Shown one piece after another: positions 1 to 9,299 of a stretch of DNA of 64,000 nucleotides. Location of the stretch: contig CACPEZ010000001.1 of NCBI GenBank assembly GCA_902633125.1, positions 186,001 through 250,000 on the forward strand, written 5' to 3'. The stretch's first letter is position 1, and every line of letters starts with the position of its first letter. The position numbers and the translations under genes were made by a program. The notes beneath the pieces were generated by a model. It was given only the letters and a program-made list of their open reading frames with translations, searched no databases and was not told the DNA's origin. The stretch comes from an uncultured Pelagibacteraceae bacterium (lineage in GTDB: Bacteria; Pseudomonadota; Alphaproteobacteria; Pelagibacterales; Pelagibacteraceae).

Positions 1-884
1 TGGTTTCTTCCGGAATAGTAAAAATTAATGGTGTGAATCCAAATAGCTATATTAAACCAGATAATGATAGTTATTGGGTAATTGGAAGTGAAAGAAGATC
101 TTCTTGGGTTGAAAATATTCCTAAAGATAACCCAATTTTAAAAGGAGAATGGTGGGATTTATCTAAACCTAACCAACTTCAGATATCACTTGATGCAAAA
201 GTGGCTAAAGATTTTAATATTGAGTTGGGAGATATTTTTACTTTAAACATTTATGGTCGAGAAATTGATGGAGAAATAGTTAATTTTAGAGAAGTTGATT
301 ATCGTGATCTAAGTATTAATTTTGCCATGCTATTTAATCCACAATTTGCAAAAAAAATTCCTCATGAATATTTAGCAACTGCTAAGTTTAAACATCCAGA
401 TAATTTTGATGAAACCAAAATGTTAGAAGTATTACCTAGTTTATCTATGATAAAAATTGCTGATTACTTAAACAAAGTAACATCAGTTTTAAATAAAGTT
501 TTCATAGCTGTAACCTTAATTTCTGGTGTAACAATTGTCATTGGATTGATTGTTATTTCAAGTGCTATAATGGTCCAAGGAAAAGTAAAAGAGTACCAAA
601 ATCTTGTATTTAAAATTTTAGGTTTTTCAAAAAAAGAAATTATATTTTCGTCTTTGATAGAATTTATAATAATTTTTATGTCGGTAATATTAATTGCAAT
701 TTTTTTTGCAGTAATTGGATCAAAATTTATTATGGAGAATATTTTTGAATTAGTTTGGCAATTTGATTTTAAAGTTTTAATTTATCTTGGTGCCTCTATA
801 GGAACTGTGACCTTGATTTTAATTATGCTAACTAATCTTAAATACTTAAGTCCTAAAGTTTATCCTTTAATTAGAAATCAGTAA
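1..884 (+). CDS. FtsX-family ABC transporter permease, C-terminal part
   Basis: The window opens inside this gene. The frame stays open from base 3 (VSSGIVKING...) into the ORF-track start, so the GTG at 33 is almost certainly not the true start. About 294 residues are visible: an extracytoplasmic stretch followed by three hydrophobic segments near the C-terminus (IAVTLISGVTIVIGLIVISS, IIIFMSVILIAIFFAVIG, LGASIGTVTLILIML). That spacing is typical of FtsX/MacB/YbbP-type permeases. Such proteins pair with an ABC ATPase in lipoprotein or lipid export, or in envelope signalling. The ATPase would lie upstream, outside the window. The YbbP-like subfamily is my best guess; the substrate is unknown. 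Confidence 0.75.
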   Translation, partial: VSSGIVKINGVNPNSYIKPDNDSYWVIGSERRSSWVENIPKDNPILKGEWWDLSKPNQLQISLDAKVAKDFNIELGDIFTLNIYGREIDGEIVNFREVDYRDLSINFAMLFNPQFAKKIPHEYLATAKFKHPDNFDETKMLEVLPSLSMIKIADYLNKVTSVLNKVFIAVTLISGVTIVIGLIVISSAIMVQGKVKEYQNLVFKILGFSKKEIIFSSLIEFIIIFMSVILIAIFFAVIGSKFIMENIFELVWQFDFKVLIYLGASIGTVTLILIMLTNLKYLSPKVYPLIRNQ

Positions 885-890
885 TAAATT

Positions 891-1736
891 TTATTTATTT
901 GCTCTCTTAAAACACTCAATTGTATTTTTAAGTAAACATGCAATAGTCATAGGTCCGACTCCACCTGGAACTGGAGTTAAAGCTTTTGCAACTTTTGATA
1001 CTTCATCAAATGCCACATCGCCAACTAGGCCGTTTTCAGTTTTATTAATACCAACGTCAATCACAATTGCATCTTTTTTTACCCAATCACCTTTTATAAG
1101 CTCAGGGATCCCAACAGCAGCGACTATAATGTCTCCTTTTAAACATTCTCCTTTAAGATCATTTGTTTTTGAATGAGTAATTGTGACTGTACAATTTTCT
1201 TTCAACAACAACTGTGTCATTGGCTTACCATTTAAATTTGATCTTCCAACAATTACAGCCTTTTTTCCATTAAGGTTTGGTTCAATTTTTTTTATTAATA
1301 AATAACAACCTAAAGGAGTGCACGGAATAGAACTTTCATAACCTGACGACAGATTACCAACATTCATGGGATGAAATCCATCTACATCCTTCTCTGGCAA
1401 AATTGCCTCTATAACTTTTTGTTTATCAATATGTTTAGGAAGTGGGAGCTGAACTAAAATTCCTGAAACGGAATCGTCATTATTAAGTTCATCGATTTTT
1501 TTTAAAACTTCACTTTCTTCAACACTGTCAGGGTATCTAATCACCTCTGATTTAAGGCCCACTTCATTGGCAGATTTCTCTTTATTTCTAACATAAATTT
1601 GACTAGGTGCTAAATCACCAATCAATATGACTGTTAAACCTGGTACTTTATTATGCTTATCTTTTAAAGATAAGACTTCTTTCTTGAGCTCTTCTCTTAA
1701 ATCAGCAGCAGCTTTTTTTCCATCAATTAAAATCAT
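891..1736 (-). CDS. folD: Bifunctional methylenetetrahydrofolate dehydrogenase/cyclohydrolase
   Basis: FolD interconverts 5,10-methylene-, 5,10-methenyl- and 10-formyl-tetrahydrofolate in the cytoplasm, linking serine/glycine one-carbon units to purine synthesis and formyl-Met-tRNA. At 281 residues it has the normal length. Visible motifs are YVRNKEKSANEVGL with the catalytic Lys near residue 54, QLPLPKH, VDGFHPMNVG, the NADP-loop GRSNLNGKPMTQLL and the C-terminal TPVPGGVGPMT. The start MILIDGKKAA matches the family N-terminus. It is the last gene of a minus-strand run behind yggT (3-base gap) and converges with the upstream permease gene. Confidence 0.97.
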   Translation of the reverse strand: MILIDGKKAAADLREELKKEVLSLKDKHNKVPGLTVILIGDLAPSQIYVRNKEKSANEVGLKSEVIRYPDSVEESEVLKKIDELNNDDSVSGILVQLPLPKHIDKQKVIEAILPEKDVDGFHPMNVGNLSSGYESSIPCTPLGCYLLIKKIEPNLNGKKAVIVGRSNLNGKPMTQLLLKENCTVTITHSKTNDLKGECLKGDIIVAAVGIPELIKGDWVKKDAIVIDVGINKTENGLVGDVAFDEVSKVAKALTPVPGGVGPMTIACLLKNTIECFKRANK

Positions 1737-1739
1737 TTA

Positions 1740-2030
1740 TTAAAATATTAGTGGTGCAATGTAGAGTTTCATACACATTTCTATGAACCATATCAACAAA
1801 AGAAGTACGATAGGAGAAATATCAAAAGCACCAAGGTTAGGTAAAAATCTTCTTATTCTCATTAAAATCGGTTCTGTCATTTTATAAGTGAAATCTAATA
1901 TTAAATATACAAACCGATTGCTTGTATTTAGTACATTAAAAGCGACCAACCAACTTATAACAACATTGGCAATTACAACATATGAATAAAGTTTTAAAAT
2001 TTGAAGAGCTAAATAAAATATAGCAATCAT
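1740..2030 (-). CDS. YggT-family integral membrane protein
   Basis: A small 96-residue membrane protein with two hydrophobic segments (LALQILKLYSYVVIANVVIS and IVLLLLIWFIEMC). Between them lies the YggT signature region TYKMTEPILMRIRRFLPNLG, with the typical EPxLxxIRRxLP pattern. YggT proteins occur in bacteria and plastids and are linked to membrane organisation or osmotic tolerance; no reaction is assigned. The start overlaps the end of the MscS gene by 4 bases, and folD follows after 3 bases, so it is probably cotranscribed with both. A second, more divergent relative lies at 11184-11519. Confidence 0.88.
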   Translation of the reverse strand: MIAIFYLALQILKLYSYVVIANVVISWLVAFNVLNTSNRFVYLILDFTYKMTEPILMRIRRFLPNLGAFDISPIVLLLLIWFIEMCMKLYIAPLIF

Positions 2031-3112
2031 TTTTTTTCAACATAGATGGACTGACTTGGGAATGCAAAGGCAGCTCCCTTACCTTCAACAATTTTTTTTA
2101 TTTCAAGTGCCAGATTTTCTTTAACTTGTAAATAATTAGTCCAACTATTTGTTTTTGTAAAACATCTTACATACATATCAATTGAGCTATCTGAAAACTT
2201 ATCTATTCTTACAGCAACTCCAACAGATTGATCATAATCATCACCTTTATTTATGTGATCTTCAATCTCATCTCTTATGGTTTTTAATTGATCAATTGTA
2301 GTGTCATATTGAAGAGTTATTATCCAACTAATAGCCCAGTTAGTCTTCCTTGTATTATTAATCACTGCATTTTCTGCAAATTGAAAATTGGGAATAATTG
2401 CTAGTGACTTATCAAATTTTCTTATAACGGTTGACCTAAATCCAATATTCTCAACAACTCCTTCAATAACTCCCTCGACTTTAATCCAATCACCAATTCT
2501 AAATCTTTTTTCAACTAATACTAAAATTCCAGATATTAAATTTTTAAATAAATCCTGTGCACCTAATGCTACTGCAACACCAAACAAGCCTAATCCTGCA
2601 ATTATTGGTCCAATTTTAATTCCCCATAACTCAAGAACAGCAGCTGCGCCTAAAATAAAAATTAAAATTTTAAGAGACTTTATAATCCAGCCTATTAATT
2701 CTTTTGTCAGGACTTTATCTAATCCACTTAAAATATATGATATAGGCTCAATTATCTGATGTATTATCCAAAATATTAAAATTGTTATTAATGTTCTGTT
2801 AACGTTATCTATGAAACCCCTTGTCTCATTATCAAATGACATATAGTAACTGGCAAAGAAGACACCAAGAACAATTGGAAGAAACCTAGCAGGACCTTCC
2901 ATAGATTTTACAAAAGTATCATCTAATTTATTAGTTGTTCTTTTTGAAATTAATTCTAATTTTTTTATAACAAGTTTGCTAATTAGGCCTCTAAATATTA
3001 AAAATAATACAAATATTCCAAGACCTACTATTATCTGAAAGAAATCTACCCCAAGAATTCCCTGCTTCCATACAGATAAAAATAACTCATTTAGTTTATT
3101 TAAAACTTCCAT
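2027..3112 (-). CDS. MscS-family mechanosensitive ion channel
   Basis: A small-conductance mechanosensitive channel homologue of 361 residues, which would release solutes on hypo-osmotic shock. The N-terminal third has several transmembrane segments. The pore-lining helix and beta domain are clear at about residues 165-240 (GLGLFGVAVALGAQDLFKN, then RIGDWIKVEGVIEGVVENIG and LAIIPNFQF). A C-terminal alpha/beta vestibule region follows (VAVRIDKFSDSSIDMYVRCF). It starts 2 bases after the hemD stop and overlaps yggT by 4 bases. It is longer than E. coli MscS (286 residues) through extra N-terminal helices, as in many MscS-like proteins. Confidence 0.92.
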   Translation of the reverse strand: MEVLNKLNELFLSVWKQGILGVDFFQIIVGLGIFVLFLIFRGLISKLVIKKLELISKRTTNKLDDTFVKSMEGPARFLPIVLGVFFASYYMSFDNETRGFIDNVNRTLITILIFWIIHQIIEPISYILSGLDKVLTKELIGWIIKSLKILIFILGAAAVLELWGIKIGPIIAGLGLFGVAVALGAQDLFKNLISGILVLVEKRFRIGDWIKVEGVIEGVVENIGFRSTVIRKFDKSLAIIPNFQFAENAVINNTRKTNWAISWIITLQYDTTIDQLKTIRDEIEDHINKGDDYDQSVGVAVRIDKFSDSSIDMYVRCFTKTNSWTNYLQVKENLALEIKKIVEGKGAAFAFPSQSIYVEKK

Positions 3113-3114
3113 TT

Positions 3115-3813
3115 TTAAATTTTATATAGCAAAAACTCTTCTTCACCAGGGTTAAAAAGAAAAATTTTTTTCCATTTTATGTCATTCAATGCTGAAGATG
3201 CTTTTTCACCCATACACATTAGGTTAGTTTCCATCCAAATATTATCTAAATTATATTTTTTTATTAACGTAAAAAATGCCTTCGCACTATTTTCAGAATA
3301 TATGTAAACAATCTCTGGCACAGAAGATTTAATATCTTTTAAAAAATCGTTACTTAAATTTTCATTGGGTATTGTAGTATAATTTATAATTCTCTTGATG
3401 ACATAGTTTTCTGAAGTTAAGTCTTGATCAAGATTATAAGAAACAATTTCTCCACTAATATACGCCATTGGACCAATCTTTGGGTCAAAATTTTGTAAAA
3501 TTAATTCTTTAAGATTATTTACGTTACCTTCGGCGCAGAAAATATTTTGGAAGCCTAATTCTTTTGCCTTTCTTTCTGTTGCAAGACCAACACAAAAACA
3601 AATTATTTTTTTATCTATTTTTGAAATATTTAGATTTTTTAAAGAATTAGCGCTCGTGAAAATGACGCCTTTGAATTGGCTAAAATCTATTTCTTGTGTT
3701 TCTATTTTTTTTATTTGTAATAAAGGTAAATGAGAAACTTTATGTTTCATAGAAGTAAATTTTAAAATTAATTCTTTGCTATCATCTAATGGTCTGGTTA
3801 ATAAAATATGCAT
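3115..3813 (-). CDS. hemD: Uroporphyrinogen-III synthase
   Basis: HemD closes hydroxymethylbilane into uroporphyrinogen III with inversion of ring D, the branch point of heme and other tetrapyrroles. HemD proteins are poorly conserved, and the call rests on the N-terminal LLTRPLDDSKEL motif, GVIFTSANSL, a second half starting near MAYISGEI, the YIYSENSAKAF segment, and position 1 base after hemC. It has 232 residues, slightly short but within the family range. It is probably cotranscribed with hemC upstream and the mscS-like gene downstream. Confidence 0.88.
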   Translation of the reverse strand: MHILLTRPLDDSKELILKFTSMKHKVSHLPLLQIKKIETQEIDFSQFKGVIFTSANSLKNLNISKIDKKIICFCVGLATERKAKELGFQNIFCAEGNVNNLKELILQNFDPKIGPMAYISGEIVSYNLDQDLTSENYVIKRIINYTTIPNENLSNDFLKDIKSSVPEIVYIYSENSAKAFFTLIKKYNLDNIWMETNLMCMGEKASSALNDIKWKKIFLFNPGEEEFLLYKI

Positions 3814-3814
3814 T

Positions 3815-4726
3815 TTAATTTTTATAAGAACCTTTTGATTTTAATTTAAGCTCTTCTCCCACCATTCTACTAGTAGACTCAATATTATCTTTTTGAAGAC
3901 TTTTTTTTATGAAATATCTATATTTTCCATCGACAGAAAACAATTCAGTCAATAGGTCTACTTTTTTACCATTTAATTTTGCAAATACACCGACTGCAGT
4001 GTCACAATCTCCTTCAAGAACTTTTAAGACCTCTCTTTCTGCTTTTGCGACAATTCTTGTTTCTTGATCATTAATGTTTTCAAGTAATTTTTTAATTTCA
4101 TTATCATCTTCTCTGCATTGAATTGCTATAATTCCTTGGCCCGCACAAGGTATGAGTTCATCAACATTGAATTCTTGTGAAATTTTATGTTGTAAATTCA
4201 AAGCAACTAATCCTGCTTTTGAGAGAATTATTGCATCATATTCGCCTTTTTCTAACTTTTGAACTCTAGTGTCTACATTTCCTCTGATAAGTTTATATTT
4301 TAAGTTGGGTCTTTTTTTCTTAAGTTGATATTCTCGTCTATATGATGATGTACCAATAATTGAGTTTGGCTCTAAATCTTCAAATTTTATATTATTTTTA
4401 CTTATTAAAATTTCATTAGGAGAATTTCTTTTTAAAAAATTATTAGTTAAAAGATTTTCAGTTTCTTCAGTAGGCATATCTTTGAAGGCATGTACTGCTA
4501 TATCTATATTTTTATTCAATAAATCTTTTTCAATTTGTTTTGAAAATAATCCTTTGCCTCCTATTTCAGATAATCTCTCATCTTGCTTTTGATCTCCTGT
4601 TGTTACTATTTTTTTTAATTCAATCTCTTTAGGAAAATACTTTTTTAGTTCTTTTTTCACATTTTCTGCGTAAATCATTGCCAACTTACTTCCACGTGTC
4701 CCAATTACAAGATTAGCTCTTTTCAT
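3815..4726 (-). CDS. hemC: Hydroxymethylbilane synthase (porphobilinogen deaminase)
   Basis: HemC polymerises four porphobilinogens into hydroxymethylbilane on a covalent dipyrromethane cofactor. At 303 residues it has the usual length. The N-terminal GTRGSKLAMIYAENV, TTGDQK, HAFKDMPTE, RRE(Y)QLKKKRPNLK and RGNVDTRVQKLEKGEYDAIILSKAGL are family blocks. The cofactor-attachment cysteine is in LEGDCDTAVGVFA. It heads the minus-strand run hemC-hemD-mscS-yggT-folD and is divergent from tsaD across 58 A/T-rich bases that must hold both promoters. Confidence 0.97.
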   Translation of the reverse strand: MKRANLVIGTRGSKLAMIYAENVKKELKKYFPKEIELKKIVTTGDQKQDERLSEIGGKGLFSKQIEKDLLNKNIDIAVHAFKDMPTEETENLLTNNFLKRNSPNEILISKNNIKFEDLEPNSIIGTSSYRREYQLKKKRPNLKYKLIRGNVDTRVQKLEKGEYDAIILSKAGLVALNLQHKISQEFNVDELIPCAGQGIIAIQCREDDNEIKKLLENINDQETRIVAKAEREVLKVLEGDCDTAVGVFAKLNGKKVDLLTELFSVDGKYRYFIKKSLQKDNIESTSRMVGEELKLKSKGSYKN

Positions 4727-4784
4727 AAAAGTTATTTTTATTACATTCTTATAGATTAATTGTATTAATTATAAAAAATAATTT

Positions 4785-5855
4785 ATGAATAAAAGCCCAA
4801 TAATATTAGGAATTGAGACAAGTTGTGATGAAACAGCGGTTTCAATTATTCAAGATAACGAAAGTGGTACACCAAAAATTTTATCAAATATAATTTCAAG
4901 TCAATTTGACATTCATAAAGAATTTGGAGGAGTTGTTCCAGAATTAGCTGCAAGGTCACATGTTGAAAAAATTAATTTAATTGCAAAAAAAGCTTTGGAT
5001 GAAAGCGGTATAACTCTTGATAAAGTATCTGCTGTTGCCGCAACATCTGGACCTGGTTTAATAATTTGTCTTAGTGTTGGTTTAAATTTTGCAAAATCAC
5101 TCGCATCATCTTTAAAGGTTCCATTTATTGGTGTTAATCATCTAGAGGGTCATGCTTTAAGTCCAAAACTTCAAACTAATATTAATTATCCTTATTTACT
5201 TTTGTTGATTTCAGGTGGACACAGTCAATTTTTAAGTGTGAATGGATTAGGCAGTTACAAAAGATTAGGAACTACAATTGATGATGCTTTAGGAGAAGCA
5301 TTTGACAAAACTGCAAAACTTTTGGGAATAGAATTTCCAGGTGGTCCAAAGTTAGAAAAATTTGCAGAAAAGGGTGATCCAAATAAATATAAATTACCCA
5401 AACCAATAATTAATAAAGGTGGATGCAATTTATCTTTTGCAGGACTTAAAACTGCGATACTAAGAATAACAAAATATATAAATTCAGAACAAGAAAAATA
5501 TGATTTAGCAGCGTCTTTTCAAAAAACTATCGAAGAAATATTGTATATTAAATCTAGAATTGCTTTTAAGGAATTTTTAAAAAACTCATTTAAAGAAAAA
5601 TCTTTTATAGTTGCAGGAGGAGTTGCCGCAAACAAAGGTATACGAAAAAAACTAATCGAAGTAAGCAATGAGAATGGCTTTAAAGCAATTTTTCCAGATA
5701 TTAAACTATGTGGAGACAACGCAGCAATGATCGCATTGGTAGGTCTAGAAAAATATAAAATAAAGAAATTTGATAATATGGATTTAGAAGCCAGTCCAAG
5801 ATTAGCCCTAGATGCTAGTGCTAAATTTTTAAAAGGAGCTGGTGTAGTTTTGTAA
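4785..5855 (+). CDS. tsaD: tRNA N6-threonylcarbamoyladenosine transferase TsaD
   Basis: TsaD transfers the threonylcarbamoyl group to A37 of ANN-decoding tRNAs, working with TsaB, TsaE and TsaC, which are not in this window. It has 356 residues, normal for the family. Motifs are GIETSCDETAVSI at the N-terminus, the metal-binding HLEGHALSP, ISGGHSQFL, LGEAFDKTAKLLG, LSFAGLKTA and the C-terminal CGDNAAMIA (ASKH fold). The stop codon and the next gene's ATG abut (TAATG), with a 1-base overlap at 5855, suggesting translational coupling to the EVE-domain gene. Confidence 0.97.
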   Translation: MNKSPIILGIETSCDETAVSIIQDNESGTPKILSNIISSQFDIHKEFGGVVPELAARSHVEKINLIAKKALDESGITLDKVSAVAATSGPGLIICLSVGLNFAKSLASSLKVPFIGVNHLEGHALSPKLQTNINYPYLLLLISGGHSQFLSVNGLGSYKRLGTTIDDALGEAFDKTAKLLGIEFPGGPKLEKFAEKGDPNKYKLPKPIINKGGCNLSFAGLKTAILRITKYINSEQEKYDLAASFQKTIEEILYIKSRIAFKEFLKNSFKEKSFIVAGGVAANKGIRKKLIEVSNENGFKAIFPDIKLCGDNAAMIALVGLEKYKIKKFDNMDLEASPRLALDASAKFLKGAGVVL

Positions 5856-6268
5856 TGAATTATTGGTTGCTCAAATCGGAGCCTAATGTTTGGTCGATAG
5901 ATCAGCAATTTAAGGTTGGTCCAAAAGGTGCTGACTGGGATGGTGTAAGAAATTATCAAGCAGCAAATAATTTGAAAAAAATGGAGAAGGGTGATCTTTG
6001 TTTTTTTTACCATTCAAATATTGGTAAAGAAATCGTTGGAATTGTTGAAGTAATTAAAACAGCATTTATCGACCCAACAGATAAAGAGAAGCGATTTGTA
6101 GCAGTAAAAGTTAAGTATAAAAGCAAACTAAAAGCACCAGTTTCTCTTGAAAATATTAAAAAAAATAAAGATTTAAAAGATATTGCACTAATAAAACAAA
6201 GCAGACTGTCTGTAATGCCAATCGACACTAAATGCTGGAAAATTATTTTGAAGATGAGTAGTATCTGA
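5855..6268 (+). CDS. EVE-domain protein
   Basis: A 137-residue single-domain protein. The N-terminal MNYWLLKSEPNVWSIDQQ, GVRNYQAANNLKKMEKGDL and FFYHSN blocks are diagnostic of the EVE (thymocyte nuclear protein 1-like, PUA-related) fold. EVE domains bind modified bases in DNA or RNA. A standalone copy next to a tRNA-modification gene suggests an RNA-related role, but the ligand is unknown. It overlaps the tsaD stop by 1 base and is 14 bases from acs. Confidence 0.9.
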   Translation: MNYWLLKSEPNVWSIDQQFKVGPKGADWDGVRNYQAANNLKKMEKGDLCFFYHSNIGKEIVGIVEVIKTAFIDPTDKEKRFVAVKVKYKSKLKAPVSLENIKKNKDLKDIALIKQSRLSVMPIDTKCWKIILKMSSI

Positions 6269-6282
6269 AAAATTTATAATCG

Positions 6283-8304
6283 ATGCCAAAAAAAAAAGTT
6301 AAAAAAAGAAAAAAAAAAATAATTACTAAAAGAAAAACTAAGGCAAAATCTTTAGCTCCAAAGCAAGAAAAAGAACTCATATATAGAACAAAGAAAGACT
6401 GGATTAGCAAAGCCTTAGTAAATAAATCTCAGTACGAAAAAAAATATAAATCTTCAATAAAAGATAATGATGGCTTCTGGAAAAAAGAAGGAAAGAGAAT
6501 TAATTGGATAAAACCGTATACAAAAATTAAAGATGTTAAATATAGTAAATCAGACGTTAAGATAAAATGGTTTTACGACGGTACTCTTAATGCATCAGCA
6601 AATTGTATTGATAGACACTTAAAGAAGAATAAAGATAAAACTGCGATTATATGGGTTGGAGATGATCCAAAAGTTCAAAAGAAAATTTCCTACAAAGAAT
6701 TACACAAAGAAGTTTCTAAAGCTGCAAATGGTCTTAAAGAATTAGGGGTTAAAAAAGGTGATAGAGTAACAATCTATTTAACTATGATACCAGAACTTGC
6801 ATATACAATGTTGGCGTGTGCAAGAATAGGAGCGGTGCATTCAATAATCTTTGGAGGATTTTCTCCAGATAGTATTTCTGGTAGAATAAACGATTGCGAG
6901 TCTGATTATCTAATTACAGCTGATGAAGGTGTAAGAGGTGGAAAAATAATCCCATTAAAATCAATAGCTGATGAGGCTTTAGTAAATTGCCCAAACGTAA
7001 AAAAATGTGTTGTTGTAAAAAGAACAGGCAATAGAATAAATTGGGATGAACGAAGAGATGTTTGGTACCACGAGTTAACAAAAAAAGTTTCAAATAAATG
7101 TGAACCCGAAGAAATGAATGCAGAAGATCCTTTATTTATTTTATATACTTCGGGATCAACAGGAAAACCGAAAGGGGTGATGCATACAACTGGAGGGTAT
7201 ATGGTTTACGCATCAATGACTCATCAGTATATATTCAATTATAAACCTAAAGATATTTATTGGTGTACAGCTGACATTGGTTGGGTAACTGGTCATAGCT
7301 ATATTATTTATGGACCATTATCAAATGGAGCAACAACAATAATGTTTGAGGGAATTCCAACTTATCCTGATAGTTCAAGATGGTGGCAGATCGTTGATAA
7401 ATATAAAGTGAATATTTTTTATACAGCACCAACAGCAATTAGAGCTTTAATGAGAGAAGGTGATAAGCCTGTTAAAAAAACATCAAGAAAATCACTGAAA
7501 TTATTAGGAACCGTGGGCGAACCAATCAATCCAGAAGCATGGGAGTGGTATTATAAAACTGTTGGAGATTCAAACTGCCCAATTGTTGATACTTGGTGGC
7601 AAACGGAAACGGGTGGAATATTAATCAGTCCTCAAACAGGTGCTATAAATTTAAAACCAGGTTCAGCAACAAAACCATTTTATGGAATTAAACCAGTAAT
7701 AGTTAGTAAAGATGGAAAAGTTTTAAAAGGAGAAGCTGAAGGTCGATTATGTATTGCACAATCTTGGCCCGGTCAGATGCGGACAGTTTACGGTGATCAT
7801 CAAAGATTTATTGATACTTATTTTTCTCAATTTGACGGAAAATATTTTACAGGAGATGGATGCAGAAGAGATAAAGATGGATATTACTGGATTACTGGAA
7901 GAGTTGATGATGTAATTATTGTTTCAGGACATAATCTTGGAACTGCCGAAATAGAAAGTGCTTTTGTAGCTCATCCAAAAGTTGCTGAGGCTGCTGTGGT
8001 TGGATATCCACATGATATTAAAGGTAATGGTTTGTATTGTTACGTTACTTTGAATGTGGGAGAAAAATCAACTTTAGATTTAGAGAGAGATTTAAAGCTG
8101 TGGGTTAGAAAACAAATTGGTCCAATAGCTACTCCGGATCTAATTCAATTTTCTCCTGGTCTTCCAAAAACTAGGTCAGGTAAGATCATGAGAAGAATAC
8201 TTAGAAAAATTGCCGCAAATGAACATGATCAATTAGGTGATACAACTACCTTGGCAGATCCAAGTGTTGTAAAAAGTTTAGTTGAAAATAGAAAAAATAC
8301 TTAA
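6283..8304 (+). CDS. acs: Acetyl-CoA synthetase (AMP-forming)
   Basis: Acs activates acetate with ATP and CoA through an acetyl-AMP intermediate. The 673-residue protein carries the ATP loop [12 protein letters not shown], the WWQTETGG adenylation motif, [20 protein letters not shown] with the hinge Asp region, and the C-terminal [13 protein letters not shown] with the acetylatable Lys. The first 25-30 residues ([18 protein letters not shown]...) are an unusual Lys/Arg-rich extension ahead of the normal family start. No in-frame ATG, GTG or TTG lies between the extension and the conserved core, so it is probably translated. A sodium/solute symporter lies about 700 bases downstream. Convergent, 4-base overlap with the next minus-strand gene. 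Confidence 0.96.
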   Translation: MPKKKVKKRKKKIITKRKTKAKSLAPKQEKELIYRTKKDWISKALVNKSQYEKKYKSSIKDNDGFWKKEGKRINWIKPYTKIKDVKYSKSDVKIKWFYDGTLNASANCIDRHLKKNKDKTAIIWVGDDPKVQKKISYKELHKEVSKAANGLKELGVKKGDRVTIYLTMIPELAYTMLACARIGAVHSIIFGGFSPDSISGRINDCESDYLITADEGVRGGKIIPLKSIADEALVNCPNVKKCVVVKRTGNRINWDERRDVWYHELTKKVSNKCEPEEMNAEDPLFILYTSGSTGKPKGVMHTTGGYMVYASMTHQYIFNYKPKDIYWCTADIGWVTGHSYIIYGPLSNGATTIMFEGIPTYPDSSRWWQIVDKYKVNIFYTAPTAIRALMREGDKPVKKTSRKSLKLLGTVGEPINPEAWEWYYKTVGDSNCPIVDTWWQTETGGILISPQTGAINLKPGSATKPFYGIKPVIVSKDGKVLKGEAEGRLCIAQSWPGQMRTVYGDHQRFIDTYFSQFDGKYFTGDGCRRDKDGYYWITGRVDDVIIVSGHNLGTAEIESAFVAHPKVAEAAVVGYPHDIKGNGLYCYVTLNVGEKSTLDLERDLKLWVRKQIGPIATPDLIQFSPGLPKTRSGKIMRRILRKIAANEHDQLGDTTTLADPSVVKSLVENRKNT

Positions 8305-8930
8305 AAATTTATTAATTCAATAAATTCCTTTTTAACATTATCCCATTTCAGAATCATAGAATTTAAAACTATTTTTTTGTCTAAAGATTTTAACTCTTCA
8401 GCTATTGGTGACCATTCATATAAAGATAAAGCACTAGTATTAAAAGGTAATGACTCATGGTACTCATTCCAATTAATATTTTGATATCTCTCAAGAAATT
8501 TTTTTTTTGCATTTTCATATATTTCATTTGGCATTTTGTTTTTTTGAAGTTCATTATCTAAAATTTCAAAATAAATTTCATTTGCTTTTTCAGTATCATG
8601 TTGATTTCTAATATTTTTTAAAAAAGAAATCGCATAAAATGTAAGATCTTGTAAAGCAACTGAGTAGATGTTCCATTTAGCTTTGTTAATAGATCCTAAA
8701 AATATCTCATCTTCAAACATCAATACATATTTTGCTCCCATTCTTGTTTTAAGATATCCATATAGAGTTACTTGGCTTACCCATGCAGATTTTTTTTGGA
8801 TGAATTCTTTTAAATCAGAATAATTTTCGATTTTTTTTGTTTTTTTGAAATATTTTAAGAATGGAATGAAATATTCCTTTAAATACTCAAATTTCAAATC
8901 TTTGAGCTTTAATTTGTATTTAATGCCCAT
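8301..8930 (-). CDS. Conserved alphaproteobacterial protein of unknown function
   Basis: A 209-residue soluble protein without signal peptide or transmembrane segment. The most distinctive stretch is [20 protein letters not shown] followed by FEDEIFL. I recall a similar pattern ([17 protein letters not shown]) in uncharacterised alphaproteobacterial proteins, but could not search for it. The middle is helical and charged; the C-terminus has [12 protein letters not shown]. It is a single gene pointing away from the symporter, with its start about 110 bases from that gene, so the two probably have divergent promoters. Its 3' end overlaps acs by 4 bases. No function assigned. Confidence 0.8.
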   Translation of the reverse strand: MGIKYKLKLKDLKFEYLKEYFIPFLKYFKKTKKIENYSDLKEFIQKKSAWVSQVTLYGYLKTRMGAKYVLMFEDEIFLGSINKAKWNIYSVALQDLTFYAISFLKNIRNQHDTEKANEIYFEILDNELQKNKMPNEIYENAKKKFLERYQNINWNEYHESLPFNTSALSLYEWSPIAEELKSLDKKIVLNSMILKWDNVKKEFIELINF

Positions 8931-9041
8931 TTAGAACCGATATTACTACTTTTGCTATAAATATATGCCATTTTTTACCCTTTAATTATCACATTAAATG
9001 AGTATGAATTATATCTTTAACCTATAGGGAGGATTAAAATA

Positions 9042-9299
9042 ATGTCAAACAAAGAAAAGCACTGGGAAAAAACCAAAGGATTAATGATAATTACATTAAT
9101 TATTTGGTTTGTTTTCGGTTATCTGATCTTCATGTTTGGTTCTGACCTAAACACTTCAAGTTTTATGGGATATCCATTAGCGTATTACATGTGTGCGCAA
9201 GGTTCCATCATTGCATTTGTGGTCCTAATTTTTTGGTTTGCAAATAGACAGGAAAAAATCGATGAAGAGTTTGGTTTTACCGAAAAGGAGGATGATTAA
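9042..9299 (+). CDS. Sodium/substrate symporter small subunit (DUF4212 type)
   Basis: An 85-residue protein with two transmembrane helices (LMIITLIIWFVFGYLIFMFG and AQGSIIAFVVLIFWFANR) and a charged C-terminus, matching the small partner subunit (DUF4212) always found beside a large SSS-type symporter. A strong Shine-Dalgarno (AGGGAGG, 9 bases before the ATG) precedes it. Its stop overlaps the ATG of the large subunit by 1 base (TAATG), and a second strong ribosome site (AAGGAGG) sits in its last codons, so the pair is translationally linked. Confidence 0.9.
   Translation: MSNKEKHWEKTKGLMIITLIIWFVFGYLIFMFGSDLNTSSFMGYPLAYYMCAQGSIIAFVVLIFWFANRQEKIDEEFGFTEKEDD

Noticed and set aside
2388-2759. 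123-residue plus-strand ORF inside the mscS-like gene
   Set aside because: Antisense shadow of the conserved channel domain.
5519-6013. 164-residue minus-strand ORF across tsaD and the EVE gene
   Set aside because: Overlaps two clear genes in antisense, no recognisable motif or ribosome site.
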